NCBI GenBank assembly: GCA_903642215.1
Contig: CAHJWG010000007.1
Coordinates: forward strand, 1 to 64,000
Length of the DNA: 64,000 nucleotides
Source of the DNA: Sphingobacteriaceae bacterium
Lineage (GTDB): Bacteria > Bacteroidota > Bacteroidia > Sphingobacteriales > Sphingobacteriaceae
Direction: 5' to 3'
Shown: piece after piece, positions 42,310-51,371 of the stretch
Numbering within the stretch: the stretch's first letter is position 1
Layout of the letters: the number at the start of each line of letters is the position of its first letter
Notes under the pieces: generated by a model
Database searches by the model: none
What the model was told of the DNA's origin: nothing
Seen by the model: only the letters and a program-made list of their open reading frames with translations
Position numbers and translations under genes: made by a program

Positions 42310-43272
42310 ATGAAATTTTTATCGAAAATTATTACAGCGGCAATCGTATTTTTAACGGTTGCTGCGGTTGCACAAACACCGAGAATAACTTTTAAAGCAC
42401 CATTTTTATATCCGGAAGGAACTGCTTTTAACGCACAAAAAAACTTGTTTTATGTGAGTTCTGTTAAAACGGGAACAATCGGGACGGTTGATCAAAGCGG
42501 CAATTACAAGGTTTTTTATCAGGATCAATCGTTAAAATCCAGTTACGGGATGAAGATCGACACGAAAAATAACCGTTTGTGGGTTTGTATCAGCGATGCT
42601 AATTACAGTGATTTTTCTGATCCTTCAACCTTTAAAAAAATGGCGAGAGTGATTAGTTTGGATTTAAATTCGGGTAAAAAAGTGCAGGATATCGATTTGT
42701 CAAACCTGATTCCGGGTAAGCATTTTGCAAATGATCTGGCTTACGATCCGCAGGGAAATATTTACCTAACCGATAGTTTTTCACCGGTAATTTATAAAGT
42801 TGATGCGAAAGGAAAAGCGAGCATTTTTGCAGAAAGCGAGCTTTTTAAAGGAGAAGATGTTGGCTTAAACGGCATTGCTTTCCATCCGCAGGGGTTTTTA
42901 TTGGTGGATGATACACGTGCCGGTGCTTTATATAAGATTGATATCCGCGATCCGAAGAAAATTACTAAAGTAAAGATCAACGAATTTTTTCCGGGAGCCG
43001 ACGGATTATTGCTGGATGATCAGCAAAATTTGATCCTCGTACAAAACCAAACGGATAATATTTTTAAACTTAGCAGTACGGATGGCTGGCAAAATGCCCA
43101 GGTTACCGCTGCAACTTCTGTAACAGACCGTTTTGCTTACCCAAGTGCTGTTGTACAATCCGCTGGGAAATTGTATGTGTTAAATGCAAAATTAAACGAA
43201 CTGGCTGATCCTACTAAACCAAAATCAATAGAGTTTTCTTTACAGTTAGTAGAGTTTAAACCGGTTAAATAG
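42310..43272 (+). CDS. secreted SMP-30/gluconolactonase-like beta propeller
   Basis: A 320-residue protein with a signal peptide (IITAAIVFLTVAAVAQ). It has the SMP-30/strictosidine synthase-like propeller pattern: LYPEGTAFNAQKNLFYVSSV, HFANDLAYDPQGNIYLTDSF (metal-binding Asn/Asp) and GLNGIAFHPQGFLLVDDT. It could hydrolyse the lactone made by the sugar dehydrogenase encoded just upstream. That pairing is inference from position. Confidence 0.83.
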   Translation: MKFLSKIITAAIVFLTVAAVAQTPRITFKAPFLYPEGTAFNAQKNLFYVSSVKTGTIGTVDQSGNYKVFYQDQSLKSSYGMKIDTKNNRLWVCISDANYSDFSDPSTFKKMARVISLDLNSGKKVQDIDLSNLIPGKHFANDLAYDPQGNIYLTDSFSPVIYKVDAKGKASIFAESELFKGEDVGLNGIAFHPQGFLLVDDTRAGALYKIDIRDPKKITKVKINEFFPGADGLLLDDQQNLILVQNQTDNIFKLSSTDGWQNAQVTAATSVTDRFAYPSAVVQSAGKLYVLNAKLNELADPTKPKSIEFSLQLVEFKPVK

Positions 43273-43281
43273 TAAAACTTA

Positions 43282-43307
43282 GATGCTGTTTTTATCAATA
43301 TAAAATC
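43282..43307 (+). repeat. interspersed motif, ATGCTGT type
   Basis: Core GATGCTGTTTTTATC, gap AATA, tail TAAAATC, in the convergent spacer before the ABC genes. Confidence 0.78.
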
Positions 43308-43311
43308 AGGA

Positions 43312-44643
43312 TTACTCCTTGTAAAAAAACCATTTGGCCAGTTCTTTATAACTGGCTTTTTTGCCGTACATCAATACGCCGACGCGGTAAATCCGTGCTG
43401 CAACCCAGGTGGTAAATAAAAATCCGGCAATCATCATCACTACAGATAAAGCCAGTTGCCAATCGGGCACGCCGAACGGAATACGCACCATCATGGCAAT
43501 CGGAGCCGTAAACGGAATAATGGAAAGCCAGAAAGCCAGCGTGCTATCCGGATTGTTTACTAAAAAAGCAAAAGACAAAATATAGGTAAATAAAAGCGGC
43601 AGCGTGATCGGGAACATAAATTGCTGCGTTTCCGTTTCGCTGTCAACCGCCGAACCAACGGCTGCAAACAGCGCGCTGTAAAGCAAGTATCCCGACAAAA
43701 AATAAAATATAAAACAGCTTAAAATGTAAACGTAGTTAACACCTTCTAAAGTTTTTAAAAAATTCATCACCGGGTTACCGATAGGCATTTGTGTTTGCGC
43801 CGTACTGTTTTTACCGCCTTTTATTTGTGCCGGGTTGCTGCTTTGTTCGGTAGCAACTTCCTTGCTGGTAAAAACTTTTCCGGCAATATTGGTAACCGTT
43901 GTGGAGAGGATTATCCACAATAAAAACTGCGTTAAACCAACCAAACCAACGCCCAGGATTTTGCCCAGCATCAGTTGAAAAGGTTTTACGGAGGAAACAA
44001 TTACCTCGATTACCCGATTGGTTTTCTCCTCAATTACGCCGCGCATTACCTGCGAACCGTAGATAAAAAGCGAAAGATAAATCAGGATAGCCGAAGCAAC
44101 GCCAATACCATATGCCGAAGCCAGGTTGCTGTCCTTCTCGCCATCGTCTGTTAATTGTTTGGTTTCTACGGAGATATTGCTTTTTAAGCCGCTTAATTTT
44201 ATCACATCAATACCGGCAGCAGCCATATTATTGCTGGTGGCGATGCTGTTCAGCTGGTTTTCTACTTCGTTTATCAGCGCAAAATTGGGTTTCTTTTCAG
44301 AAAAAATTCGGACACTGCTTTTATCGGTAAAATTTTTACCAATGGAAAGAATAAATAAATCCTCATCTTTTTTGGCTGCTTTTTTTGCTTCCGGCAAAGA
44401 TTGATTTGCTGTACTGAAACGAATATTTTTATGATCTTTCAGTTTCCCGGCAAAAACGCCGCTTTGGTCAATCACTTTAATTTCGCGTACTTTATTTAAA
44501 CTGTCGCTATTTGCGGCAATCAGGTAAATCACGCCGTACATCGCTAAAATCAATCCCGGAACCAGGAAAGTCATCAGGATAAAAGATTTCTTTTTTACGC
44601 GTGCCAAATATTCACGCTGAATGATGAGTAAAGTTTTGTTCAT
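43312..44643 (-). CDS. ABC-2 type transporter permease (NatB-like)
   Basis: The 443-residue protein has one N-terminal membrane helix (FLVPGLILAMYGVIYLIA), a large extracytoplasmic domain (about 45-180), and five further helices, the NatB/YhaP layout. MRGVIEEKTNRVIEVIVSSVKPFQLMLGKI is the conserved ABC-2 coupling segment. It lies 3 bp downstream of its ATPase. Relatives export Na+ or unknown substrates. A degenerate motif copy lies at 44312. Confidence 0.88.
   Translation of the reverse strand: MNKTLLIIQREYLARVKKKSFILMTFLVPGLILAMYGVIYLIAANSDSLNKVREIKVIDQSGVFAGKLKDHKNIRFSTANQSLPEAKKAAKKDEDLFILSIGKNFTDKSSVRIFSEKKPNFALINEVENQLNSIATSNNMAAAGIDVIKLSGLKSNISVETKQLTDDGEKDSNLASAYGIGVASAILIYLSLFIYGSQVMRGVIEEKTNRVIEVIVSSVKPFQLMLGKILGVGLVGLTQFLLWIILSTTVTNIAGKVFTSKEVATEQSSNPAQIKGGKNSTAQTQMPIGNPVMNFLKTLEGVNYVYILSCFIFYFLSGYLLYSALFAAVGSAVDSETETQQFMFPITLPLLFTYILSFAFLVNNPDSTLAFWLSIIPFTAPIAMMVRIPFGVPDWQLALSVVMMIAGFLFTTWVAARIYRVGVLMYGKKASYKELAKWFFYKE
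44312..44337 (+). repeat. interspersed motif inside a gene, mixed type
   Basis: ACACTGCTTTTATC, gap GG, tail TAAAATTTTT. The KY positions are GC, a combination not seen in other copies. Confidence 0.4.
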
Positions 44644-44646
44644 GGT

Positions 44647-45549
44647 TTAACGGATTTGATTTACTTTCTCAATAAAAATTTCGTTCATCGTTGGGATAAT
44701 TTCTTCCAGTCGGTTGATGCTGACTTTCGGAATCAAAAATTGCAATACTTCGTTTACCGTTGTATTTTCTTTGAGTTTGATTTGGATTAAATCACTTTCA
44801 GAACCCGGGATATGATGCAATAATTTAAAAGGTTCTGTTCCGTCAAAACTGATTTTTCCGGTAAATTCTACTTTGTAAGTATTGTTTCGATACGAATTAC
44901 GGATGGTTTTAACCGGCCCGTCCAGAATCTTGTGCGAGCGGTTGATCAGCGCAATCGCATCGCATAATTCCTCTACCGATTCCATCCGGTGCGTAGAAAA
45001 AATGATGGTGGCACCTTTTCGGTTCAGTTCTAAAATTTCATCTTTGATCACTTCCGCATTCACCGGATCAAAACCGCTGAAAGGTTCATCCAAAATAATC
45101 AGTTCCAGGTCGTGTAAAATCGTGCTAACAAACTGAACTTTTTGCTGCATTCCTTTAGAAAGTTCTTCGATTTTTTTGCCCCACCAATCGCTCATATCCA
45201 GCTTTTCAAACCAGGTTTTGATGCGGCGTTCGGCATCCGTTTTTCCCAAACCTTTTAAACGCGCCAGGTAAACAAGCTGCTCGCCGATCTCCATTTTTTT
45301 GTACAAACCGCGTTCTTCCGGCAAATAACCAATGCGTTCGATATGCGACTGGTTTAATTTTTCTCCGTTGAAGTAAACTTCACCTGCATCCGGCGCAGTA
45401 ATCTGATTGATAATCCTGATCAAAGAAGTTTTCCCGGCACCATTCGGCCCCAGCAAACCGAAGATTTTCCCTTTCTCAACCTCCAAACTTACATCATCCA
45501 GGGCGCGGTGCCCGGCATATTGTTTTACAATGTTGCGGATACTTAGCAT
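44647..45549 (-). CDS. ABC transporter ATP-binding protein (NatA-like)
   Basis: The 300-residue ATPase has Walker A GPNGAGKTS, signature LSKGMQQKVQ, Walker B LIILDEPFSGFD and switch His (STHRM). A C-terminal extension of about 80 residues after the ATPase core is typical of the ABC-2 exporter class. It pairs with the permease encoded 3 bp downstream on the same strand. Confidence 0.93.
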   Translation of the reverse strand: MLSIRNIVKQYAGHRALDDVSLEVEKGKIFGLLGPNGAGKTSLIRIINQITAPDAGEVYFNGEKLNQSHIERIGYLPEERGLYKKMEIGEQLVYLARLKGLGKTDAERRIKTWFEKLDMSDWWGKKIEELSKGMQQKVQFVSTILHDLELIILDEPFSGFDPVNAEVIKDEILELNRKGATIIFSTHRMESVEELCDAIALINRSHKILDGPVKTIRNSYRNNTYKVEFTGKISFDGTEPFKLLHHIPGSESDLIQIKLKENTTVNEVLQFLIPKVSINRLEEIIPTMNEIFIEKVNQIR

Positions 45550-45576
45550 GTGCTTCTTTTATCGGTGTTTTTTTGG
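45550..45576 (+). repeat. interspersed motif, GTGCTTC type with T-tail
   Basis: GTGCTTCTTTTATC then GGTGTTTTTTTGG, the same unusual tail as at 1692. It lies directly at the ABC gene start. Confidence 0.6.
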
Positions 45577-45690
45577 TTAGAGCAACTTTGAGCGTAAATG
45601 TTACATAATGTAAAAAATTACGTGGAAAAGAAAGAACTATAATTAGTGTAACTTTAGGCAAAATAGCAGGAAATGCAAAATAAGCTACTG

Positions 45691-45716
45691 TATTTTTTGC
45701 CGATAAAAGAAGTATT
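45691..45716 (-). repeat. interspersed motif overlapping a stop codon, ATACTTC type
   Basis: Minus-strand core AATACTTCTTTTATC, gap GG, tail CAAAAAATA. It overlaps the stop of the GT2 gene (45715-45717). Confidence 0.75.
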
Positions 45717-46776
45717 ACAATGCTTTTGCCATAGATCGATCAGCTTTTTTTACAAGTTTAAATCTTCTTAACGGTTTAATAATTTTCTTTTTCAAAGCCG
45801 GAAAATCAGTATCCAAAAAGGTTAGTTGGATGTTATTTACATCGCATTGCACTTTGATATAGTAATAATAAGCCAATGCAGAAATTTCTTCCAATTCTGC
45901 ACTTGGAGTCTTTCTTGTAACAAAATCAACCAACTTTTTTATTTGGTAAGCGTTGTACATATACCGGGCATACATGGCTTGGCTTTTTAAAAAATCCTTT
46001 AAGGAAATACCGGCTAAAGTTGTAATTGCAAGGTTTGCTTTGTATTCATTAAGCCACAAGGCATTAAAATCAAAGTTTTTTAAGTTTTGCTGATTGGCAA
46101 AATGGAATCTGTTTTCATTAAAAACCCATTTTACCATAGCTTTACCAGTATAAAAAAATTTGGAATTACCTTTAGTAATTACCTGGGCTGCAAATAACCT
46201 GTCGGTAGTTCTTGGAATTAAATCATCAAATTTAAGATAATACTTTTTAATAATATCTAACCGGAAAATGTATTGATGAAGTACGCCAAGAGAATAAAAT
46301 TCTAAAATATCAGGATTTAAAAATGATTCTTTGATATAAGTATCAAAGTTAAAAACACCACTTTCTTTCCAATTCGGATACGAATAAGTAACTAACGGAT
46401 AAACATTAATAATATCAGACATTACCAAACTCATCTCCGGGTTTTGATCCAAGTAGTTGATCCAGGTTTTAACATCAAACTCAACAAACCGGTCATTTGC
46501 ATTCATCAAAATTAAGTAATCACCTTTTGCCTGCTCAATAACTTTATTCCAATTTTGGATCCTCCCGATATTTTCTTCGTTCCTATAAAAACGCAAGTTC
46601 GGAATATCATTACTTAGATTTTTTATTACTTCAATTGTATTGTCTGTAGAAGCATTATCAACTATTAAAATTTCAAATTCTTGATCTTCTAATCCTAAAA
46701 GAGAAATAGAATGCATTAATTCATTCAAGTTAAATGCATTGTTATAAGTTGGTATCCCAATAGTTGTGAAACTCAT
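45715..46776 (-). CDS. family 2 glycosyltransferase
   Basis: The 353-residue GT-A enzyme opens with TIGIPTYNNAFNLNELMHSI and has the UDP/GT core IEFLILVDNASTDNT-like EILIVDNASTDNT. The DxD-type motif is MNANDR (Asn-Asp, degenerate). A long AT-rich C-terminal half follows without membrane helices. It starts a minus-strand glycan run (45.7-49.8 kb) whose base composition is visibly richer in AT than the neighbouring housekeeping genes. Donor and acceptor are unknown. Confidence 0.82.
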   Translation of the reverse strand: MSFTTIGIPTYNNAFNLNELMHSISLLGLEDQEFEILIVDNASTDNTIEVIKNLSNDIPNLRFYRNEENIGRIQNWNKVIEQAKGDYLILMNANDRFVEFDVKTWINYLDQNPEMSLVMSDIINVYPLVTYSYPNWKESGVFNFDTYIKESFLNPDILEFYSLGVLHQYIFRLDIIKKYYLKFDDLIPRTTDRLFAAQVITKGNSKFFYTGKAMVKWVFNENRFHFANQQNLKNFDFNALWLNEYKANLAITTLAGISLKDFLKSQAMYARYMYNAYQIKKLVDFVTRKTPSAELEEISALAYYYYIKVQCDVNNIQLTFLDTDFPALKKKIIKPLRRFKLVKKADRSMAKAL

Positions 46777-46817
46777 TGAAAGTATTTTATTTTTTATAAG
46801 ATTAGAAAGTTTACATA

Positions 46818-46842
46818 AAATTTATCGATAAAAACAGTATCG
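46818..46842 (-). repeat. interspersed motif, ATACTGT type
   Basis: Minus-strand core GATACTGTTTTTATC, then GATAAATTT, in the spacer between the GT2 gene and the nucleotidyltransferase-HAD gene. Confidence 0.75.
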
Positions 46843-46859
46843 ATTTAAATTGAAACAGA

Positions 46860-47936
46860 TCAAATTTCTTCATAATCAATACCAAGAGATTCCCTCAGTA
46901 TTTCTTTTAAGTCATTTGCATTTCTTTTAAGATTGATCGCATCGCAGCTTTTGTACGGGTTACTATTGCTGTAATCATTAATAATGATCCTTTTAGAATG
47001 GTTTAAACCCATCAAAAGATATTTGTATTTAATACCTAATTTGGATAATTGATTTTCGGTAATTTCCTTAAATTTTAAAGGCCTTGAAGTTGTAATGATA
47101 ATTTCAAACTTCCCGGATTCCTGTAGTTTTTTGATGATGCCAACATTGTTTTCCAACGGTTCGGATTCTCCAACATAAGGCGGAAAATGCCAGGAAGAAT
47201 TGATCACCAAAGTACCGTCCAAATCAACAAACAAAGTAGCAAAACTTCGTTTAAAACGGTCCCAATCTTCCACAGTTCCCCAATCGGCATAAAATTCAAC
47301 TATTTCTCCTTTAAAAATTTTTTCCTTTAATATTTCCGCATAAATAATGTTACTGATATATCTTTCATCGGTCAAGTTTAAATTATCATAAGCATTAATG
47401 TAATCTTCTGCATTTTGGAAACCGTAGCCTCCAACACAAAAATTAGAACTAATTACTTTCTTTTCAATAATGTTTAAAACAGTTTTTTCTGTATTGATTT
47501 GGATATAACTTTTATTTTTGGGTTTTATCAAACCAACGTTATTTAAGTCGGCATAACAGATTGTATTTTCTCCGTGATAAGCGTAAGAAAACCTGTTGTC
47601 GGAATCTTTGATAAAAATCGGACCTGTAATATTGGCTTGTTTTATAGCATTGTAAACTGTTTCCGGCTGATCTTTTGTTGGTTCTGTTAAAGCGATAAAT
47701 TCTACTTTTTCCAGCAACTTCATGTCTTGCAGTTCTTCAGTAAAACCTTTTAAAAAGTGGTGCATTTTTTCATGCTCATCCAAATAAACAAAATAAATTT
47801 TTGTAAAATCTTCTAAATTCAGGCCGGCAATTGCTTCCAATACCATAAAGTTTCCGGTTGGATGTGTGAGCATCCACTTCGGTTTTAAATTTGGAAATCT
47901 GGAAGATTTACCCGCCATAGGAATAATAAGGTTCAT
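46860..47936 (-). CDS. nucleotidyltransferase fused to a HAD-like hydrolase
   Basis: A 358-residue two-domain protein. Residues 1 to about 230 are a sugar-phosphate-type nucleotidyltransferase (IIPMAGKSSRFPNLKPKWML; IKDSDNRF). Residues about 232-350 are a HAD domain: nucleophile motif LFVDLDGTLV, then Thr/Ser motif IIITTSRP and a late INDYSNSNP. The start overlaps the APH-like kinase stop by 4 bp, so the kinase and fusion are translationally linked. Kinase plus nucleotidyltransferase recalls LicA/LicC activation of a head group such as choline, but the substrate cannot be read from sequence. Confidence 0.8.
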   Translation of the reverse strand: MNLIIPMAGKSSRFPNLKPKWMLTHPTGNFMVLEAIAGLNLEDFTKIYFVYLDEHEKMHHFLKGFTEELQDMKLLEKVEFIALTEPTKDQPETVYNAIKQANITGPIFIKDSDNRFSYAYHGENTICYADLNNVGLIKPKNKSYIQINTEKTVLNIIEKKVISSNFCVGGYGFQNAEDYINAYDNLNLTDERYISNIIYAEILKEKIFKGEIVEFYADWGTVEDWDRFKRSFATLFVDLDGTLVINSSWHFPPYVGESEPLENNVGIIKKLQESGKFEIIITTSRPLKFKEITENQLSKLGIKYKYLLMGLNHSKRIIINDYSNSNPYKSCDAINLKRNANDLKEILRESLGIDYEEI

Positions 47937-48796
47937 GCTAATAGTTTTTTTAGTGCGTTTTCGATAAATAAAATTTCACTCGGGATTTTTAAATAAGGAA
48001 CAATTCTTAATAAATTAACTGCCTGCAAAAAAATGTACCAATCCTGCAGGCCTAATTGCTTGCAATACAATTCTAATTCTTTATCAAAATAATCAAATAC
48101 TTGTGTAAGCTTGTTTACTTTGTATTGCGGCATTTGCTTTTCGAGCATGATTGACCATTTGTAACAGGTATCTTGTCTAAGTTTTACGATATCTATTATT
48201 GGAGATTCTATAAATGAATCTAAAAAATCCAATAGAAAAATTTCCTGATCATCAAACAGAATGTTTGAAAAGGTAAAATCTCCATGGCAAGTTCCGATTG
48301 GTAAAGTTGTATTAGGAATACTAATTTCTAACTTGTTTAGAACTTGGAAAAAGTAATCGGTTTTTATTAAATAGTTTTGCCCGATATTAAAACGAACCTC
48401 GCTAAACTTGTGTAAAAATATCTCTTCATCAACATGTTTTTGCTGGGCATTTTTAAAGGAAACATCTAAATATTTAATAAAAGTATGAAGTAATCTTTTT
48501 AGTTGTTTAACATTAATCTGTTCTAAGTAATCACTGTATTTTTCGGCAAAAACATAGTTCATGGTAAACCAGGCTTTATCATTTATTTCATAATTTATGG
48601 CTAATATTTCGGGTGTTGAAAAAGATGCTGAAGTATTATACAAGTAAAAATCTCTTTGCTTTTCTGCCTGTTTAATTAAACGGGAGTTGTATTGCGTAGA
48701 ATTTGAATATTTTTTAATAATTGCGCGGTTATCTTGGTATTCAATAATCAATTCGCAGCCAGATCGGCCTTCCATTTTAAGATCAAGCACATTCAT
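47933..48796 (-). CDS. APH/choline-kinase-like phosphotransferase
   Basis: The 287-residue protein has the kinase-fold signature GTCHGDFTFSNILFDDQEIFLLDFLDSF: the catalytic Asp in HGDFTFSN and metal Asp in LLDFLD, as in aminoglycoside and choline kinases. The N-terminal lobe is reduced (RSGCELIIEYQDNRAIIKKY, with the nucleotide Lys). It is probably a small-molecule or sugar kinase for a surface glycan modification rather than a drug-resistance enzyme, given its overlap with the nucleotidyltransferase-HAD gene. Confidence 0.78.
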   Translation of the reverse strand: MNVLDLKMEGRSGCELIIEYQDNRAIIKKYSNSTQYNSRLIKQAEKQRDFYLYNTSASFSTPEILAINYEINDKAWFTMNYVFAEKYSDYLEQINVKQLKRLLHTFIKYLDVSFKNAQQKHVDEEIFLHKFSEVRFNIGQNYLIKTDYFFQVLNKLEISIPNTTLPIGTCHGDFTFSNILFDDQEIFLLDFLDSFIESPIIDIVKLRQDTCYKWSIMLEKQMPQYKVNKLTQVFDYFDKELELYCKQLGLQDWYIFLQAVNLLRIVPYLKIPSEILFIENALKKLLA

Positions 48797-48934
48797 TACT
48801 TAGCACTTTTGTTTATTAAAAAATCAGACTTTATATATTTTTTTAACTGCTGATATATAAATGAGGAAAGGCAAGTAATTGTAACTGTTTAAGCGTGTTT
48901 AAAGCGGTAACTCTTGGCCTTTTTAATATTATAA

Positions 48935-49843
48935 TTAAGTAGTAGTTGCTTTTTCGATAACGGGATGGAAGAACAACGAGTTCCAGGTAGTTTTCCAAAC
49001 CATTTTGATAAATGGCCAGCGGTCGTTTTTTCGGGTTATTGCAATACGAAGCGGTAAAAGGAACATTCTATGAACCCAGGTGGCCCAAAAACTCAATTCG
49101 CCTTCGTGCAGGCGTTTCGTGTACATTTCGTTTCTAAAACCGTGGTTAAACTTCCAAATAGAAGATTTTGGGTCATAAAAAACGTTACTTGGATTGTTGT
49201 TAGGGGATTGATGGATGACAACACTATTTTTAACCAGTAAACCGGCTAAGCCATTAGCAACGATACGTTTAGAATATTCTATATCATCGCACCAAATAAA
49301 ATATTCTTTAATGGGCAAACCCACTTTTTCTACTGCTTTTGCAGAAAGTAGCATGGATACAAACGTGCCGAATTGTATAAACGGCAGGTTTGAATCGGTT
49401 GGAAAAGATAGTTTATCAAGTTTTTTCTGATCGTCTAAAAAATAGGTTTTATTCATTTCATGGATGCTGTGATCAGTCCAAAGCACTTCACTGGATAAAA
49501 AGCCTACCTTTTCCTGTTTGTCGCCCAAACTTACTAACGTATTAACCAATTGTTGTAAAGCATCATTTTGCGGGATAACATCATCATCCATCAGCCAAAT
49601 CCAATCTGCACCATAATTGTAAGCTTTTTTTATCCCGTAAGAAAACCCGCCTGCGCCTCCGTTATTTTCTTTGGTATAAGTAATTACGTTTTGTTCTGAC
49701 AACCATTCAGTCGTATCATCGGTAGAGCCATTATTAACAATGATAATATCGTTTGGCTGCCTGGTTTGTTCCCGAACGGCCTGAAGGCATTTTTTAAGTA
49801 ATTCTACACGGTTGTAAGTAACAATAACAGCAACAATCTTCAT
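48935..49843 (-). CDS. family 2 glycosyltransferase (GlfT/rhamnosyltransferase-like)
   Basis: A 302-residue GT-A enzyme: VAVIVTYNRVELLKKCLQAV, IIIVNNGSTDDTTEWL, the acidic DDD motif in WIWLMDDDVIPQ, and catalytic-region EYFIWCDDIEYSKRI. The pattern is closest to galactofuranosyl- or rhamnosyl-transferases. A basic, Trp-rich C-terminus follows. It is the most upstream gene of the minus-strand glycan run. Confidence 0.87.
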   Translation of the reverse strand: MKIVAVIVTYNRVELLKKCLQAVREQTRQPNDIIIVNNGSTDDTTEWLSEQNVITYTKENNGGAGGFSYGIKKAYNYGADWIWLMDDDVIPQNDALQQLVNTLVSLGDKQEKVGFLSSEVLWTDHSIHEMNKTYFLDDQKKLDKLSFPTDSNLPFIQFGTFVSMLLSAKAVEKVGLPIKEYFIWCDDIEYSKRIVANGLAGLLVKNSVVIHQSPNNNPSNVFYDPKSSIWKFNHGFRNEMYTKRLHEGELSFWATWVHRMFLLPLRIAITRKNDRWPFIKMVWKTTWNSLFFHPVIEKATTT

Positions 49844-50384
49844 AAACGATAGGTAGGTAGTTTAATAGTTAAGTTTTAATATCTAACAACTTTTTATTGT
49901 AATTCAGCAATAAGTAGATTATAGTTTTCAGAAATAATTTAGGGCTGTAATTAAGGCTTTAACAGTTTTAAATATGCCTTTGAGGTGATTAGCTACGAAA
50001 TGTTAGTACAAATTAATGTAACAACTTGTTTTATAAATTAATAAGATATAAATAAAAAATAAGTAACTATATTATTAAGAAATAAATAGTTTTTTAAAAA
50101 ACCATTTATCCTGAATACTTCTTTTACCTGTAATAATTTATGTTTGTTTTATAGGATAATTTACAGATAAAATTCCCCCCTCGTATTTATATTTTGCTGA
50201 TAGCTGCTTCTGTTTCGGAAGCTATTAAAGCCCCTTTATTTAGAAATTTTAAAAGTTGATGTTGATAATCAGCTGCAAGTTTCTTTTGAAAAAATTACAG
50301 GTCGGATTAAAATTAATGAGCCTAAAACCTCACATAAACGGAAATAAAAAAAGTAACTAAATTTTTAATACTAATCTTATAAGA
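49844..50384. other. 540-bp divergent intergenic region
   Basis: A very AT-rich spacer between two glycosyltransferase genes that point apart, so both promoters should lie here. It contains one motif copy (50114). A start-less open frame (about 50258-50348) has no recognisable product. No other feature is supported. Confidence 0.55.
50114..50142 (+). repeat. interspersed motif, ATACTTC type
   Basis: Core AATACTTCTTTTACC, gap TG, tail TAATAATTTATG. Confidence 0.75.
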
Positions 50385-51305
50385 ATGAAAAAAGCATATA
50401 TCATTATGGCTCATAAAAGTCCGAATCAGGTTCATCGCCTGATAGCAAGACTTAATGACGGCGAATCGGAATTTTTCATTCATATTGATCAAAAAACAGA
50501 TTTATATCAATTTCATGCAGTAAAAGAATTTGGTAACATCATTCATTTTACAGAACGTTTTGATGCAACCTGGGGCGGTTACGGTTTGATCAAACCCTAT
50601 TTAAGTGCCATGAAAACAGTAAAGGATTATCCGACTAAGTTTGATCGGATACTTTTATTGAGCGGCCAGGATTATCCGATCAAGAGTAACGAATACATCA
50701 ATAATTTTTTCCAAAAAGCTGAGCATTCTGTTTTTGTAAATTATTTTCCAATCCCTAATTATCAGAAATGGCCGGGCGGCGACAGGGGCGGCTGGTATCG
50801 GGTTGATAAATATTATTTTGGCAATAAATGGTATGAGTTATTCGGTTCTAAATCAATAAATTTACTATCCACATATATGCCTTTTTTAAGGAGGAAAATC
50901 CCGAATGGGATGAAACCATATACGGGACAAACCTGGTGGAACCTGGATATGTATGCCCTTAATTATATTTTGGATTACACGGCAAAACATCCGGAATATA
51001 TAAATTTCCACAGGCATACATTTGTTGCGGATGAGCTGTATGTACAAATGATCCTGGCCAACAGTACAGACGAAAAGTTGCTTAAAAGTATCGGAAACAG
51101 TGAAAAACGCTTTACCATTTGGCCAAAGCCAGACAGTGCGCATCCCAAAATATTAAGCGTAAGTGATTTTGAAGCCATCCAAGCTTCGGATGATTTATTT
51201 GCCAGAAAATTTGACGAAAACGTGGATTCGGAAATATTGGATTTAATAGATAACAAAATTTTATCTCCGGCCGGTAAAGATCAGTCTATCCAACTGGCCT
51301 CTTAA
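50385..51305 (+). CDS. core-2/I-branching-type glycosyltransferase (GT14)
   Basis: The 306-residue protein begins AYIIMAHKSPNQVHRLIARL and has FFIHIDQKTD, FDRILLLSGQDYPIKSNEYI and the late WWNLDMYALNYIL/FVADELYVQMIL blocks, the GT14 pattern shared with beta-1,6-N-acetylglucosaminyltransferases. Glu in ADELYVQ is the probable catalytic base. In bacteria such enzymes decorate surface polysaccharides. It stands alone after the divergent spacer. Confidence 0.88.
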   Translation: MKKAYIIMAHKSPNQVHRLIARLNDGESEFFIHIDQKTDLYQFHAVKEFGNIIHFTERFDATWGGYGLIKPYLSAMKTVKDYPTKFDRILLLSGQDYPIKSNEYINNFFQKAEHSVFVNYFPIPNYQKWPGGDRGGWYRVDKYYFGNKWYELFGSKSINLLSTYMPFLRRKIPNGMKPYTGQTWWNLDMYALNYILDYTAKHPEYINFHRHTFVADELYVQMILANSTDEKLLKSIGNSEKRFTIWPKPDSAHPKILSVSDFEAIQASDDLFARKFDENVDSEILDLIDNKILSPAGKDQSIQLAS

Positions 51306-51344
51306 ACTTTAAAAAACCTGATCAGCTTAAAACTATTTACGGTC

Positions 51345-51371
51345 GATACTTCTTTTACCAATAAAAAATTT
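51345..51371 (+). repeat. interspersed motif at a start codon, ATACTTC type
   Basis: Core GATACTTCTTTTACC, gap AA, tail TAAAAAATTT, ending at the ATG of the hydrolase gene (51372). Confidence 0.85.

Noticed and set aside
47933..48796. Aminoglycoside-resistance phosphotransferase
   Set aside because: The kinase fold is shared, but the gene overlaps a nucleotidyltransferase-HAD gene in a glycan cluster, so a biosynthetic role is more likely.
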